64,000 bases of DNA from positions 496,001-560,000 of the forward strand of contig JAEZMD010000018.1 in assembly GCA_023435745.1 (NCBI GenBank). The letters are read 5' to 3'. Below are positions 44,995 to 55,293 of this stretch, in pieces. Both the position numbers and the translations under genes were made by a program. The notes under the pieces were generated by a model. That model searched no databases. It was not told the origin of the DNA and was given only the letters and a program-made list of their open reading frames with translations. Origin of the DNA: Bacillota bacterium. Its GTDB lineage: Bacteria; Bacillota; Clostridia; Acetivibrionales; DTU013. Numbering within the stretch: position 1 is the first letter of the stretch; the number at the start of each line of letters is the position of its first letter.

Positions 44995-47124
44995 ATGAAC
45001 ATTCTATTTGATGAAAAGAATAAAATCTTTTTGATCCATACACAAAACTCATCATATGCAATGGAAATTAATAAAGCAAACAACCTTGTTCATTTGTATT
45101 GGGGAAACAGAATTATCAGGAATGAAGATATTCCGATAAATGAGATGCTAAAAAACTATCCGCATGAAGAAGAAGACAAAAAGCTTACATATAATCTTGA
45201 ATATGTTGGATGGGGTGGATACTTTTTTGATGAACCAGCATTAAAGGTTAAGTTTGCTGATAATGTGAGGGATCTTGTCTTAAAATATGACTCATATCAA
45301 ATACTGCAGGATATTAAGTCCCAGATGCTTACAGTTACATTGACTGATAGGGCTTATTCTTTTAAAGTTCACTTACAGTACAGAATTTATGAGGGATCGG
45401 ATATTATTGACCGGAGCTGCATTCTGGAAAATGCAGGGGCTGAAAAGGTTATGCTTGAAAACATAAAATCTGCGGTCTGGTTTGTACCCAGAGGAAAAGA
45501 TTATCGTCTATCCTTTCTTTCTGGAAAGTGGTCGGGAGAGTACCAAATAGAACAGATAGAAATGACCCAGTCAAAAACTGTTCTTGAAGCACGCAAAGGA
45601 ATATCTGGCCCGGATATTACGCCATGGTTTGCATTGGATTCAAATGGAAATGCTGATGAAAGCAAAGGCAGGATTTGGTTCGGCGTACTGCATTGGGCAG
45701 GCAATTGGAAGATCGTCGTTGAAATGGACCGGATGAACCAGATTCGGGTGACCGGAGGGATCAATGAATTTGATAGTTCCTGGTGTTTAAAGCCTGGAGA
45801 AAAATTTACTGCACCCACTTTCTCAGGGGGATACACGGAGCAAGGATTTGGTGAAGCCAGCAGGATGCTGCATGACTATCAAAGGAACTGGATTATACCT
45901 GCGGAGAAAGCACAAAAGGCTAGAAAAATTGTCTATAACTCATGGGAAGCGTTTTATTTCAACATTAATGAGGAACAGCAGCTAAAACTGGCTGAAAAGG
46001 CTGCATATGTGGGTGCTGAGGTATTTGTTCTGGATGATGGATGGTTTAGTACGAGAGATTGGTGTAACTCAGGTCTGGGTGATTGGTATCCTAGTAAGAC
46101 AAAGTTTCCGAATGGCTTGAATCCCTTGATTAGCAGGGTGAATGCACTTGGAATGGATTTTGGGTTATGGGTTGAGCCTGAAATGGTCAATCCCGACAGT
46201 GACCTGTATAGAAATCATCCTGATTGGATTTTACGCTTTCCGGGTCGGGAAGGCACACAGATGAGAAATCAGTTTGTTCTGAATCTTGCGAGAGAAGATG
46301 TAAAAGCCTTTATCTATAGCTTTCTCTCAAGACTTTTGACAGATTACGATATTAAGTACATAAAATGGGACATGAACCGCTATATTACCGAGCCTGGATG
46401 GCCTGAGGCTGAAAGCGAAGAGCAAAGCAGCATATGGATCAGGTATATATTAAATTTGTATGATCTCTATACAAAATTTCAGCAGAATTTCCCGGGGGTA
46501 ACATTTGAGAACTGCTGCAGCGGTGGGGGGAGAGTTAATCTGGGAATGGCAAAAGTAAGTGATATGCTCAGCAGGAGCGATAATTCAGACCCCCTGGATT
46601 CTCTTAAGCTCCAATATGGATATTCGTTTGTATATCTTCCCAAAATTGCGGGAGCCAGTTCCATAGGTGTATCGCCCAACGGGATTAACCAAAGGGTTGC
46701 TCCTTTACGTTACAGAGCACATGTAGCCATGCTTACAACGCCATATATCAACTTGAATCTTTTAAACTTGAATGAGGATGAATTGCTGGAGTTGAAGAAG
46801 TATATAGATTATTACAAGAAGATCAGGCCGGTTATTCAGGAAGGTGATTTTTACAGACTTGTTTCTCCCTATGGAAACCAGTTCATGGCGGTACAGTATG
46901 TTAGTAAGTGTAAGAGAGAAGCTGTACTGTTTGTTTTGGGTCAATCCATTCAATTTATGCCGCCATTGAGTCGGATTTTGTTGCAGGGGCTGGATCCTGA
47001 TACTATTTATGAGGTAGAGGGATACAGGGACATGAGCGGAAGAGGTCTGATGAATATAGGGATAGAAGTGAGCCTTTTCGGAGATTTCGACAGTAAGGTC
47101 ATTGCCATTAACAAAAAGGACTAA
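44995..47124 (+). CDS. Alpha-galactosidase, glycoside hydrolase family 36
   Basis: 709 residues, cytosolic (no signal peptide). An N-terminal beta-supersandwich, then a TIM barrel with VLDDGWFSTRDWCNSGLGDW, GLWVEPEMVNPDSDLY, the nucleophile Asp459 in IKYIKWDMNR and the acid/base region SDNSDPLDSL (about 528-537); a C-terminal beta domain closes it. It releases galactose from raffinose-type or galactomannan side-chain oligosaccharides. First gene of an operon with an LplABC-type transporter. GGGGG precedes the ATG. Confidence 0.94.
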   Translation: MNILFDEKNKIFLIHTQNSSYAMEINKANNLVHLYWGNRIIRNEDIPINEMLKNYPHEEEDKKLTYNLEYVGWGGYFFDEPALKVKFADNVRDLVLKYDSYQILQDIKSQMLTVTLTDRAYSFKVHLQYRIYEGSDIIDRSCILENAGAEKVMLENIKSAVWFVPRGKDYRLSFLSGKWSGEYQIEQIEMTQSKTVLEARKGISGPDITPWFALDSNGNADESKGRIWFGVLHWAGNWKIVVEMDRMNQIRVTGGINEFDSSWCLKPGEKFTAPTFSGGYTEQGFGEASRMLHDYQRNWIIPAEKAQKARKIVYNSWEAFYFNINEEQQLKLAEKAAYVGAEVFVLDDGWFSTRDWCNSGLGDWYPSKTKFPNGLNPLISRVNALGMDFGLWVEPEMVNPDSDLYRNHPDWILRFPGREGTQMRNQFVLNLAREDVKAFIYSFLSRLLTDYDIKYIKWDMNRYITEPGWPEAESEEQSSIWIRYILNLYDLYTKFQQNFPGVTFENCCSGGGRVNLGMAKVSDMLSRSDNSDPLDSLKLQYGYSFVYLPKIAGASSIGVSPNGINQRVAPLRYRAHVAMLTTPYINLNLLNLNEDELLELKKYIDYYKKIRPVIQEGDFYRLVSPYGNQFMAVQYVSKCKREAVLFVLGQSIQFMPPLSRILLQGLDPDTIYEVEGYRDMSGRGLMNIGIEVSLFGDFDSKVIAINKKD

Positions 47125-47156
47125 GAGTGTAGAAATGATAATATAGGAGTAAAAGC

Positions 47157-48077
47157 ATGGATGTTACGTTGGCGAAAAAAATAAAGAAATATAGGACGAT
47201 GTATGTTTTTCTGATTCCAGCCGTAGCTTTAACCATCATATTTAGTTATACGCCCATGATCGGTGTAATAATGGCATTTCAAAATTATAATCCAATTAAA
47301 GGCTTTTTTGGAAGCGAATTCGTTGGAGTTAAGCATTTTATTGAATTTCTTAATGATTCTGCTTTTTACTCCGCTCTGAAAAATACGTTAGGAATTAATT
47401 TGCTGATGATTATTATTGGTTTTCCGCTGCCTATTGTTTTTGCATTGATGATTAATGAAATCAAAGATGGATCCTTTAAAAGGATCACACAATCGATAAG
47501 CTATCTTCCCCATTTCATTTCGTGGGTGGTTATTGCAGGAATGGCCTATCGGCTTCTTGAAGAGGATTTCGGCTCTATCAATCTGCTTATTAATTTTCTT
47601 GGGGGAGAAAAAGTTGCTTTTTTCAGGGAAGCCGACTATTTTTGGGGTATTTTAGTTACTCTGGCTATATGGAAGGAGTTGGGGTGGAACGCAATAATAT
47701 ATTTAGCTGCGTTATCGGGTATTGACTCACAAATTTATGAAGCTGCAACAGTTGATGGCGCCGGGCGCTTTAAAAAACTAATTCATATAACTCTTCCCGG
47801 GATCAGGCCTACGATCAGTCTGATGTTCATCCTGACTATAGGCAGTCTTGCTACATCGGTTGGAGGAACTGGTCTGGAAGCTATCATGAATTTACAAAAT
47901 GCAATGGTTTCCAAGTCTTCGACAACCATAGACTACTATATTTATTTCCAGGGGCTCAAGATGAACCGAATGTCATTTGCGGCAGCCATTGGTCTGAGTC
48001 AGTCCATAATCGCGCTCGGACTGGTTTTTGCGACGAACAGCTTTAATCGGAAGAAGAAGGGATACGGCGCTTTTTAG
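47157..48077 (+). CDS. ABC transporter permease, LplB/MalF type
   Basis: 306 residues with six membrane helices; begins with the typical YRTMYVFLIPAVALTIIFSYTP. The EAA loop reads QIYEAATVDGAGRFKKLIHITLPGI (about 196-220). This branch (LplB/YteP) pairs with a YtcP-type permease and a large lipoprotein for complex oligosaccharides. An AGGAG site precedes the ATG; 32 bases after the alpha-galactosidase gene. Confidence 0.9.
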   Translation: MDVTLAKKIKKYRTMYVFLIPAVALTIIFSYTPMIGVIMAFQNYNPIKGFFGSEFVGVKHFIEFLNDSAFYSALKNTLGINLLMIIIGFPLPIVFALMINEIKDGSFKRITQSISYLPHFISWVVIAGMAYRLLEEDFGSINLLINFLGGEKVAFFREADYFWGILVTLAIWKELGWNAIIYLAALSGIDSQIYEAATVDGAGRFKKLIHITLPGIRPTISLMFILTIGSLATSVGGTGLEAIMNLQNAMVSKSSTTIDYYIYFQGLKMNRMSFAAAIGLSQSIIALGLVFATNSFNRKKKGYGAF

Positions 48078-48123
48078 AAACAATATTGTACTTGCAAAAC
48101 ACAGTAATTTTTGGAGTGTGAAT

Positions 48124-49005
48124 ATGTTAATGGCAAATAAGGCAGACGCAGTTTCAACTACAACAATCAAAATCATCATGGCGATACTTTGCTTTACAAC
48201 ATTATACCCTTTTATATACTGTCTTGCCTATTCTTTCAGCAACAGCATATCGGTAATGACAAAAGTTGTAACAGTATATCCGATTGATTTTACATTAAAA
48301 AATTATGAAGTGGTTTTTAATAACAGAATCATTCTCAATTCGTTTTTCATTTCAGTCTCAAGAACTGTTTCAGGGGTCATTTATGCACTTGTTGTTACCG
48401 GGCTTGCTGCGTTTGCCATGTCTAAAAGAGATTTACCGGGTAACAGGTTGTTGGGAATCTTCTTCATCATACCAATGTATGTTTCCGGAGGACTTTTACC
48501 ATATTATGTGCTAATTAGCAAGCTTGGTCTTTTCAATAACTTTTTAGTCTACATAATACCGCAAGGGATTTGGACATTTAACTTATTAATCATGAGGACA
48601 TATTTCGAATCACTGCCCGACAGTCTTGAAGAATCCGCAAAAATAGATGGGGCAAGTGATTTGATGATATTTACAAAAATTATAACGCCCATTTCAATGC
48701 CCATTTACGCTACAGTGGTCATGTTTGTTGGTGTATGGCAGTGGAATTCATGGTTTGATGCCATGCTGTTTGTTTCAAATATTGATCTCATACCAATGCA
48801 GTCCATGCTGCAAAAGCTGCTCTTGGAGTCATTTTCAGCAGATCTTCAAGCACAGGCGAAACTTGCACAAGGCATCAAGCAAACATCACCGGAATCTTTA
48901 AAAATGGCTGCAGTTATTGTTACAACTGTACCCATTGTAATTATCTACCCATTTATGCAGCGGTATTTCATAAAAGGAATGATGATAGGAGCAGTGAAAG
49001 CTTAA
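48124..49005 (+). CDS. ABC transporter permease, LplC/YtcP type
   Basis: 293 residues, six membrane helices. EAA loop DSLEESAKIDGASDLMIFTKIITPI (about 170-194) and the tail RYFIKGMMIGAVKA are typical of the YtcP group. The ATG at 48124 has GGAG seven bases upstream; the frame runs back into the previous gene to 48028 but without a site. Works with the LplB-type permease and the following lipoprotein. Confidence 0.9.
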   Translation: MLMANKADAVSTTTIKIIMAILCFTTLYPFIYCLAYSFSNSISVMTKVVTVYPIDFTLKNYEVVFNNRIILNSFFISVSRTVSGVIYALVVTGLAAFAMSKRDLPGNRLLGIFFIIPMYVSGGLLPYYVLISKLGLFNNFLVYIIPQGIWTFNLLIMRTYFESLPDSLEESAKIDGASDLMIFTKIITPISMPIYATVVMFVGVWQWNSWFDAMLFVSNIDLIPMQSMLQKLLLESFSADLQAQAKLAQGIKQTSPESLKMAAVIVTTVPIVIIYPFMQRYFIKGMMIGAVKA

Positions 49006-49101
49006 CATGGATAGCAAAAGCGGGCCTTATTCTGTTATTATGTAAAGAGGGGCCACTTTGAGGTGCTATATAGGTCAATAAAAAAGAAGGAGGATGTTGA
49101 A

Positions 49102-50868
49102 ATGAAAAAATTAAGGAAAAGGTTATTGGCATTAATTGTAGCAGCTTTATTGGCTCTTTCATTCATGACGGGTTGCGGCAGGAATGATGCCGGGGAGAGT
49201 GTGGGGACTGCATCACAGGCCGGACAGAGTACGTCCGCAACTTCGCAGGATCAGGAGAATTTACCTCTGCTTGAATACTCGTTTGCATTTTATGATGAGT
49301 CTGCAAGTCTGTGGGCAAACAACCCGAATGATGTCGTCACTCCTTTTGTAGAGAGCAAATTTAACATCAAGGTAAAAGAAGTCATTGTTGCTAAGGATGA
49401 GGATTTCAAGGAAAGGCTTGCACAATGGATTGCAGCAGATAATATGCCCGATGTTATCTGTACAGGTGAAGCTAAATATGCGTTATCCACTGCAAAAGAG
49501 AAGTTTGCCGTACTTGACGACTATGTCAAGGATATGGTCAATTATAACAAATACTTTGACCAGAAGTACTGGCCGCGTTACATGACAGACGGGGAGAAGT
49601 ATATATTACCGAATGTCACATTAAATTTGAACGCCCCGGAATATACAAGCGACCCATGGAATCCGGGTGATGATGTCTGGGGGCTTTGGGCACGGGAAGA
49701 CATACTTGAAATGTGCGGGTACAAGTTTACCCCTTTAGCTGAAATTAAAGCCAACAAGACTGATAAGGGATTGAAGCCGACACTTGAGGATTTTAAAATC
49801 GAGCCGGCTATCGATACTCCGGAAGCTTTTTATGAATTCTTGAAGAAAGTGAAGGATCTGAACCTGAGCGTTGGTTCAAAGCCGGTAATCCCACTTTCCA
49901 TCCCTTCATGGTCACAGTTCCATATTGGATCAATGTTTGACTGGGGTCACTGGCGTATTGATGAAAATGGTGATGTTGACGGGTATATGGGACTTCCGGG
50001 CGCTAAACCATTTTATAGGATGCTGACAAAAATGTACCAGGAAGGGCTTATTGATAAGGATTTCATCATCCAAAAGGATGAACAGCTTCAGGAAAAAGTT
50101 GCATCCGGAAGAGTAGCCTGCGGAATGTATGTACCGGATATGAATGCAGCCATGCAGATCATGGAGCAGAGTAATCCCAAGGCTACCGTCCGATATATTT
50201 CATGGCCAAAGGAAACTCCGGGTAAAGGGTATTTTGATATATATCAGGGTGGTGGATGGAGCTACATTATCAGTAATAAGGTGAAGGACTTAAAAAGACT
50301 GACGCAATATTTTGATTGGTTTTATAGTGACGAAGGGCTGGATGTTATTACGTGGGGACCTGAAAGTGCCGGACTTTGGGAAATAAAGGACGGGAAAAAG
50401 GTATTTAAAGACAAGGAAGTGGAAAACGACTGTCTGAACGGTGTTCATGGGAAGAAAGGCGCTGATTTCTATGGCCTTTATGATTATACTTCCTCCAGGA
50501 ATCCATTCTGGAGTAAAGCGGCTATGGCAACACCTGTCATGACCCATGGCAATCCGAAAGATTATGCAAGAAGCTATCCGCCAAAGCTCAATATTCTATC
50601 GGTAAATAAAGCATTATGCGGCTCTTCCGGAGTAGATTATAATGGCAAAGCGGCGGCAGATGATGGAAAAGAGAATTCATTAGCAGTGTCAAATTACTTC
50701 TGGGGAAACTTCCAAAACATCGAAGTGGCGCAATTGCTGGTATGTGAAACAGATGAAGAGTTCGATACGGCATGGGACAAAATGTATCAGATATTCCTAT
50801 CAGAAGGCAGGTATGAGGCTGCAAAAGCTGATATGACGAAGTGGTTTGAAGCTAACGGAGCCAAATAA
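49102..50868 (+). CDS. Large extracellular sugar-binding lipoprotein, LplA type
   Basis: 588 residues, larger than common sugar-binding proteins and typical for LplA/YtcQ. Signal peptide with lipobox LSFMTGC (Cys about 24), then a spacer rich in Ser/Gln/Ala. The body has NPNDVVTPFVESKFNIKVKE, ERLAQWIAADNMPDVICTG and repeated Trp-rich loops (GWSYIIS, YFWGNFQN) fit for oligosaccharide stacking. GGAGG lies upstream of the ATG. A hairpin terminator/attenuator follows. Confidence 0.9.
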   Translation: MKKLRKRLLALIVAALLALSFMTGCGRNDAGESVGTASQAGQSTSATSQDQENLPLLEYSFAFYDESASLWANNPNDVVTPFVESKFNIKVKEVIVAKDEDFKERLAQWIAADNMPDVICTGEAKYALSTAKEKFAVLDDYVKDMVNYNKYFDQKYWPRYMTDGEKYILPNVTLNLNAPEYTSDPWNPGDDVWGLWAREDILEMCGYKFTPLAEIKANKTDKGLKPTLEDFKIEPAIDTPEAFYEFLKKVKDLNLSVGSKPVIPLSIPSWSQFHIGSMFDWGHWRIDENGDVDGYMGLPGAKPFYRMLTKMYQEGLIDKDFIIQKDEQLQEKVASGRVACGMYVPDMNAAMQIMEQSNPKATVRYISWPKETPGKGYFDIYQGGGWSYIISNKVKDLKRLTQYFDWFYSDEGLDVITWGPESAGLWEIKDGKKVFKDKEVENDCLNGVHGKKGADFYGLYDYTSSRNPFWSKAAMATPVMTHGNPKDYARSYPPKLNILSVNKALCGSSGVDYNGKAAADDGKENSLAVSNYFWGNFQNIEVAQLLVCETDEEFDTAWDKMYQIFLSEGRYEAAKADMTKWFEANGAK

Positions 50869-50881
50869 ATTCAATAGATAC

Positions 50882-50915
50882 GGACACTGGCAACAGCTTT
50901 GCCAGTGTCCATTTT
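50882..50915 (+). terminator. Hairpin after the LplA-type gene
   Basis: GGACACTGGCAA (50882-50893) and TTGCCAGTGTCC (50899-50910) make a perfect 12-bp stem with a 5-base loop, followed by ATTTT. It is likely a partial terminator that lowers expression of the GNAT and regulator genes below that of the binding protein. Confidence 0.75.
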
Positions 50916-50939
50916 CCAACAAACGGGAGGTTTGATAAA

Positions 50940-51419
50940 ATGGCGGACATGTTGGTAAAGCTGTTTGATTTGCAGGGAGATGAAACAGATAGGAAAAGCC
51001 TTTTGAAGGACAATATCGAAATTGTAAGGGCTATGCCATCCGACAAACAAAGGATTGTTGGATGGGTTAAGGACAACTTCGGAGAGTCATGGGCAAGCGA
51101 ATGCGATGTTGCGTTTTCCAACAAGCCTGTCTCTTGTTTTGTAGCAATCCAAAACCAAAAAAGCATAATTGGATTTGCCTGTTATGAAGCTACCTGCAAA
51201 GACTTTTTTGGACCTACAGGAGTTTTGGAAGGTTATAGAGGAAGAGGAATAGGTACAGTATTGCTGTTACAATCGTTGCAGTCCATGAAAGATACGGGTT
51301 ATGCATATGCTATAATTGGCGGCGCTGACGAAAGCGCTGTAGATTTTTATAAAAAAACAGTAAATGCGTATATCATAGAAGGCTCCTCCCCAGGAATCTA
51401 TAAAAACTCGCTTGGATGA
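50940..51419 (+). CDS. GNAT-family N-acetyltransferase
   Basis: 159 residues, one GNAT fold: substrate half (SDKQRIVGWVKDNFGESW), the central strands SIIGFACYEAT, and the acetyl-CoA loop GVLEGYRGRGIGTVLLL (about 97-113, R-G-x-G-I/G-x-G). FYKKTV marks the terminal strand. Acceptor unknown. It lies between the transporter and its two-component genes behind a hairpin; an acetylated-sugar role is possible but not supported directly. GGGAGG precedes the ATG. Confidence 0.85.
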   Translation: MADMLVKLFDLQGDETDRKSLLKDNIEIVRAMPSDKQRIVGWVKDNFGESWASECDVAFSNKPVSCFVAIQNQKSIIGFACYEATCKDFFGPTGVLEGYRGRGIGTVLLLQSLQSMKDTGYAYAIIGGADESAVDFYKKTVNAYIIEGSSPGIYKNSLG

Positions 51420-51523
51420 GGTTGGCCATTTCACGTACAGGATCAAAGATGTTATAATTATAATATGCAGTGTGCTTAGATGCTGTGGTAAAAGTATATG
51501 CTTTGGAGACAGGTGCGATTGTA

Positions 51524-53143
51524 TTGAAATACAAAGTGATGCTTGTAGATGATTTCCATGCCGATCTTGAAGAATTGAATTTCCTTTGCAGTTCAATCAA
51601 GGATCTTCATATAGTGGCTTTATGCAGTAATGGAGCTGACGCGTTGGAACAGATTTCGTCATGCGCTCCCGATATTATTGTCAGTGATATTGATATGCCT
51701 GTTATGAATGGATTTGAACTCGCAAGGAATATAAAGTGTAATTACCCCAGAATTAAAATAATATTCTGCAGCTTTCACAATGAGTTTGAGTATGCGAGAA
51801 ATGCGCTATATCTTGACGGGTATGGGTATGTTTTAAAGCCTGTTCAACCTCAGGAACTAAAGCAATGCATCAAAGACGTCATGGAAGAGATAAAATCAGA
51901 GTCAGTCATGATCAAATCATATGCTGACTTAAAAGAACTAATGGAAAAGAATAAACCTTTGATCGTAGAAAATTTTATAAATGAGCTTATATACGGGCTC
52001 AACAAGGATGCTTCAGATATATGGGAGAAAATAAGATACTTTGGATTGGAATTGATAGAAGGCATTTTTTGTTTAGCGCTGATAGAAATTGATGATTATA
52101 CTAAAATTACGACTAATCTTTCCATTGAAAGAAAGCAAATTCTGAACAATAGATTATTTTTGAAACTAAAGAACATTTATTCCGGCTTCTGCAATCATAT
52201 CATACTGACAAGATTGGATGATTCTCATTTTGCTGTTTTGTACAGTTTCAGCAAAGATTTTCCCAAGGGAAATGTAATTGATATGATTTCTGCAAATTGT
52301 CTATACATTAGTTCTGAGTACAAAAAGACAGATTTAGGCCTGTCTTTTGCAATCAGCGATTGCTGCACCGAAATAACAGACATCTGCAACTTATATGAGC
52401 AGTGCAGGTATGCATTAAGATATAAATATACTTTTGGAAAAGGTAAAGCTATATTTTTTAATGATATTCCCTATGCATTCAAGCGTCCGGACATTGACAT
52501 TAACAGAACGCAAAAGGACATCCGTTTTTTACTGAACAGCGGGGCCAGGGAGGACGTCCGGTGCTATATCAATCAATTGTTTGATGGAATAAACATGGAT
52601 ACAGACCCTCAATACTGTCAGGACTTGTGTTTTCAAATAGCCATTTGCATTCAAACTGTTTTACACGAACATAAATATAGCTTTCAACAGATATTTGGCG
52701 ACGAGAAGCTGATATGGCATAAACTGGCAGATTTTGAAACTATTGCAGATGTGCGCAATTGGCTAATCAATATAGTGCTCGTTATTAAAGAGTATTTTGA
52801 AGCCAGAATAATTCAGAAAAATGATGTCATTGCAGAGGAGATAAAAAAATACATTGAAAACAATTTCTCCAGAGAACTCAATACTGATATGATTGCACAA
52901 AATTTTTTCTACAATCCTGACTATTTAAATCATATATTCAAGGAGTCTACCGGAGAATCTATCTATGATTATATATGTCGCTATAAAATCGAAAAGGCAA
53001 AAGAACTCCTTTCCAATACGTCCATGAAGCTTTATGAGATTGCTGATTATTTAGGATTTAGCCACTCTGCATACTTCGGAAGCTTTTTTAAAAAGTATAT
53101 TGGGTTAACGCCAAAGGAATTCAGGGAGGTAGCCAATGACTAA
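51524..53143 (+). CDS. Response regulator with AraC-type DNA-binding domain (YesN type)
   Basis: 539 residues. A CheY-like receiver (KVMLVDDFHADLEEL, phosphoacceptor Asp55 in IVSDIDMPVMNG, Lys105 in YVLKPVQP), a long middle part and two AraC HTH units (NTDMIAQNFFYNPDYLNHIFKE; LYEIADYLGFSHSAYFGSFF, ending YIGLTPKEFREV). It should activate the GH36/Lpl genes when phosphorylated by the kinase that overlaps it by 8 bases. I prefer the TTG at 51524 (GGAGACAGG upstream, receiver-like start) over the distal start. Confidence 0.92.
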   Translation: MKYKVMLVDDFHADLEELNFLCSSIKDLHIVALCSNGADALEQISSCAPDIIVSDIDMPVMNGFELARNIKCNYPRIKIIFCSFHNEFEYARNALYLDGYGYVLKPVQPQELKQCIKDVMEEIKSESVMIKSYADLKELMEKNKPLIVENFINELIYGLNKDASDIWEKIRYFGLELIEGIFCLALIEIDDYTKITTNLSIERKQILNNRLFLKLKNIYSGFCNHIILTRLDDSHFAVLYSFSKDFPKGNVIDMISANCLYISSEYKKTDLGLSFAISDCCTEITDICNLYEQCRYALRYKYTFGKGKAIFFNDIPYAFKRPDIDINRTQKDIRFLLNSGAREDVRCYINQLFDGINMDTDPQYCQDLCFQIAICIQTVLHEHKYSFQQIFGDEKLIWHKLADFETIADVRNWLINIVLVIKEYFEARIIQKNDVIAEEIKKYIENNFSRELNTDMIAQNFFYNPDYLNHIFKESTGESIYDYICRYKIEKAKELLSNTSMKLYEIADYLGFSHSAYFGSFFKKYIGLTPKEFREVAND

Positions 53144-54968
53144 AAAAGCTTTACATGTTTTTTTGCGAAGAATAGTCAAAATCTATTACAATTCCAAACT
53201 GAAATACAAGCTTATGTTTTCATTTTCAATAATCATTATAGTTTCTATATTATTTGTAGGTTTAACTTCCTACTATATTGCTAGAAATTTTCTTATAGAA
53301 GACGAAAAAAAATTCTTGAAGCAGAGCATGCTGCAATTGAATAACACTATTGAGTATTTTTTTGAAATCTATATGAATAAAAGTGAGATGATTTTTAACA
53401 ATGCAGAACTACAGAACGCATTGGTAAAGAAAAATGTAAATTTAGTTGATATTGTTGATACTCATAAGAATATCAGCAAAATAATCAGGCAGATGACAGA
53501 TGATGTGAAATACCCTTTAATGAAGAATTCTTATTATCTTGGAGGAGTTCTTAAAGTTGTAATTTATTCCAATAATGAGACCCTGGTATCGGATGGGCAG
53601 GAGATTATGAGCTTCGACGACATCAAAGACGAGAAGTGGTGTAAGGAGCTTTACAGCTCCAATGAACTTTTTACATGGGAAAGCAATGTGACAGACAGTA
53701 AAAATAACAGATATATTACAATGAACAGAAGGCTCATAGATTTTAAAACCTCCAAAGATATTGGAGTATTAAGAGTGTTCATTCCCATAGAAAGATTTAA
53801 AAATGTTATCCTTAACAATATACAGGACAATGAATATATGCTTTTTTATCTTGATAATAATATGGGAAGTATTGTTCAAACAGGAACCGGTATACAAAAT
53901 TACAGTATCAGTGCAGATGATGTCAGCGCATTGAATATTCATAAGCCTATCGATGAGGTGAAAATCGACAGGGCTAATTTTATTATAGGTTATCACATTT
54001 CCAGTATAACCGGGTGGAAACTTGTGTATGTTATTCCTACCAATCTCATAACAGGGAAAGTAAAAACAATCTCAATCATCACAATAATAACTGCATTGCT
54101 TACGATACTGATTTGCATATTAACCACAACCATAGTATCGGAATTTATAACAAAAAGGATTGCAATACTTGTAAATAAAACAAACAGGATAAAAGAAAAT
54201 GACATGAAGATTCATACGATAATATCAGGGGATGATGAGATCGGCCAGTTGGATAAAAACTTTAACAGTATGATACAACGGATTAACGATCTTATAGAAA
54301 ATGAATATAAATGGAAGCTGTCGGTAAATAAAATATATGTAGAACTGCTGCAGGAGCAGATAAATCCGCATATGTTATATAACAGTCTGACGATGATAGG
54401 CGTTTTGGCCAGGAAATCAAACAATACCGAAATATCCGAAACTGCGAATAATTTGATAAATTTCTATAAAGGCGTTTTAAATAAAGGTCAAATTGCATCC
54501 AGCGTCAAATCGGAAATCGATATGGTCGTCAATTATATTGACATTATAAAGCTTGTTTACAACCTTGATATTGAAACTATTCTGGAGATTGACGATAGAA
54601 TAATGAATTTCTATTCAATAAAGCTATTTTTGCAGCCTATTGTAGAGAACGCTGTTATTCATGGAATAAAGCCGGTTAAAGCAGGCATTATTCTTATTCG
54701 GGGAGAAATCAAGGGCGATCGTCTGCAATTCAGCGTATCAGATAATGGGATCGGAATGGACAAGGATGAGTTGCAAAATCTTCGTACATCTATCAAGAAC
54801 GGAAATGTCAATATGGGATATGGAATGAGCAATGTTGCAAAGCGAATTAAGTTATTTTTTGGGGATAAGTATGACATCGATGTGAAGGAGACAATTGGAG
54901 GTGGGACCACTGTAGTTATAAATATTCCTGCACTAAAAAAAGATGAGGTTATTAAATTGATTGAATAG
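53136..54968 (+). CDS. Sensor histidine kinase (YesM type)
   Basis: 610 residues. Two membrane helices (about 25-50 and 308-335) flank an extracellular dCache-like sensor. A HAMP domain (RIAILVNKTNRIKENDMKIH) leads to the His_kinase signature QEQINPHMLYNSLTMIG with phospho-His at about 411, and a HATPase domain (FLQPIVENAVIHGIKP, VSDNGIGMDKDEL, GYGMSNVAKRIKLFFG). It senses an extracellular sugar signal, probably with the lipoprotein. Overlaps the response regulator by 8 bases. Confidence 0.93.
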   Translation: MTKKALHVFLRRIVKIYYNSKLKYKLMFSFSIIIIVSILFVGLTSYYIARNFLIEDEKKFLKQSMLQLNNTIEYFFEIYMNKSEMIFNNAELQNALVKKNVNLVDIVDTHKNISKIIRQMTDDVKYPLMKNSYYLGGVLKVVIYSNNETLVSDGQEIMSFDDIKDEKWCKELYSSNELFTWESNVTDSKNNRYITMNRRLIDFKTSKDIGVLRVFIPIERFKNVILNNIQDNEYMLFYLDNNMGSIVQTGTGIQNYSISADDVSALNIHKPIDEVKIDRANFIIGYHISSITGWKLVYVIPTNLITGKVKTISIITIITALLTILICILTTTIVSEFITKRIAILVNKTNRIKENDMKIHTIISGDDEIGQLDKNFNSMIQRINDLIENEYKWKLSVNKIYVELLQEQINPHMLYNSLTMIGVLARKSNNTEISETANNLINFYKGVLNKGQIASSVKSEIDMVVNYIDIIKLVYNLDIETILEIDDRIMNFYSIKLFLQPIVENAVIHGIKPVKAGIILIRGEIKGDRLQFSVSDNGIGMDKDELQNLRTSIKNGNVNMGYGMSNVAKRIKLFFGDKYDIDVKETIGGGTTVVINIPALKKDEVIKLIE

Positions 54969-55085
54969 CTCCCAAACCGCATGAACACAGCAAAGAAATA
55001 TCAAGCAGAGTTTCACGTTCCATGTCCATGCTACCTTATTGCTTTTTTTCATATAGATCACTCCTCATACAAATAAGTACACAAA

Positions 55086-55291
55086 TTGATCGGGGTAAAG
55101 GACAGGCGTATAAAGCAGAGATACCTGGATATTATCAGGGCGTATTTTATAGAGCTCATTGTAAAAACATTCAGGTGTATGGATGATGCCAGAAGTAATA
55201 TATCTCTACGGAATCAACGGTTAATACAAAAAGCGATGAGGTTTTCAAAAAAATCACCGGGAATACTCCCGGCGATTTTAGAAAGGAATAA
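55086..55291 (+). pseudogene. Decayed AraC-family regulator remnant
   Basis: In the first frame 55086-55230 reads like an AraC linker (RYLDIIRAYFIELIVKTFR). A shift of frame and loss of the central HTH leads to the typical AraC C-terminus in another frame at about 55231-55291 (SDEVFKKITGNTPGDFRKE, then TAA). Both fragments are in the right order but the DNA-binding helices are missing, so the gene is broken. The bases 54969-55085 before it hold nothing recognisable. Confidence 0.6.
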
Positions 55292-55293
55292 TC

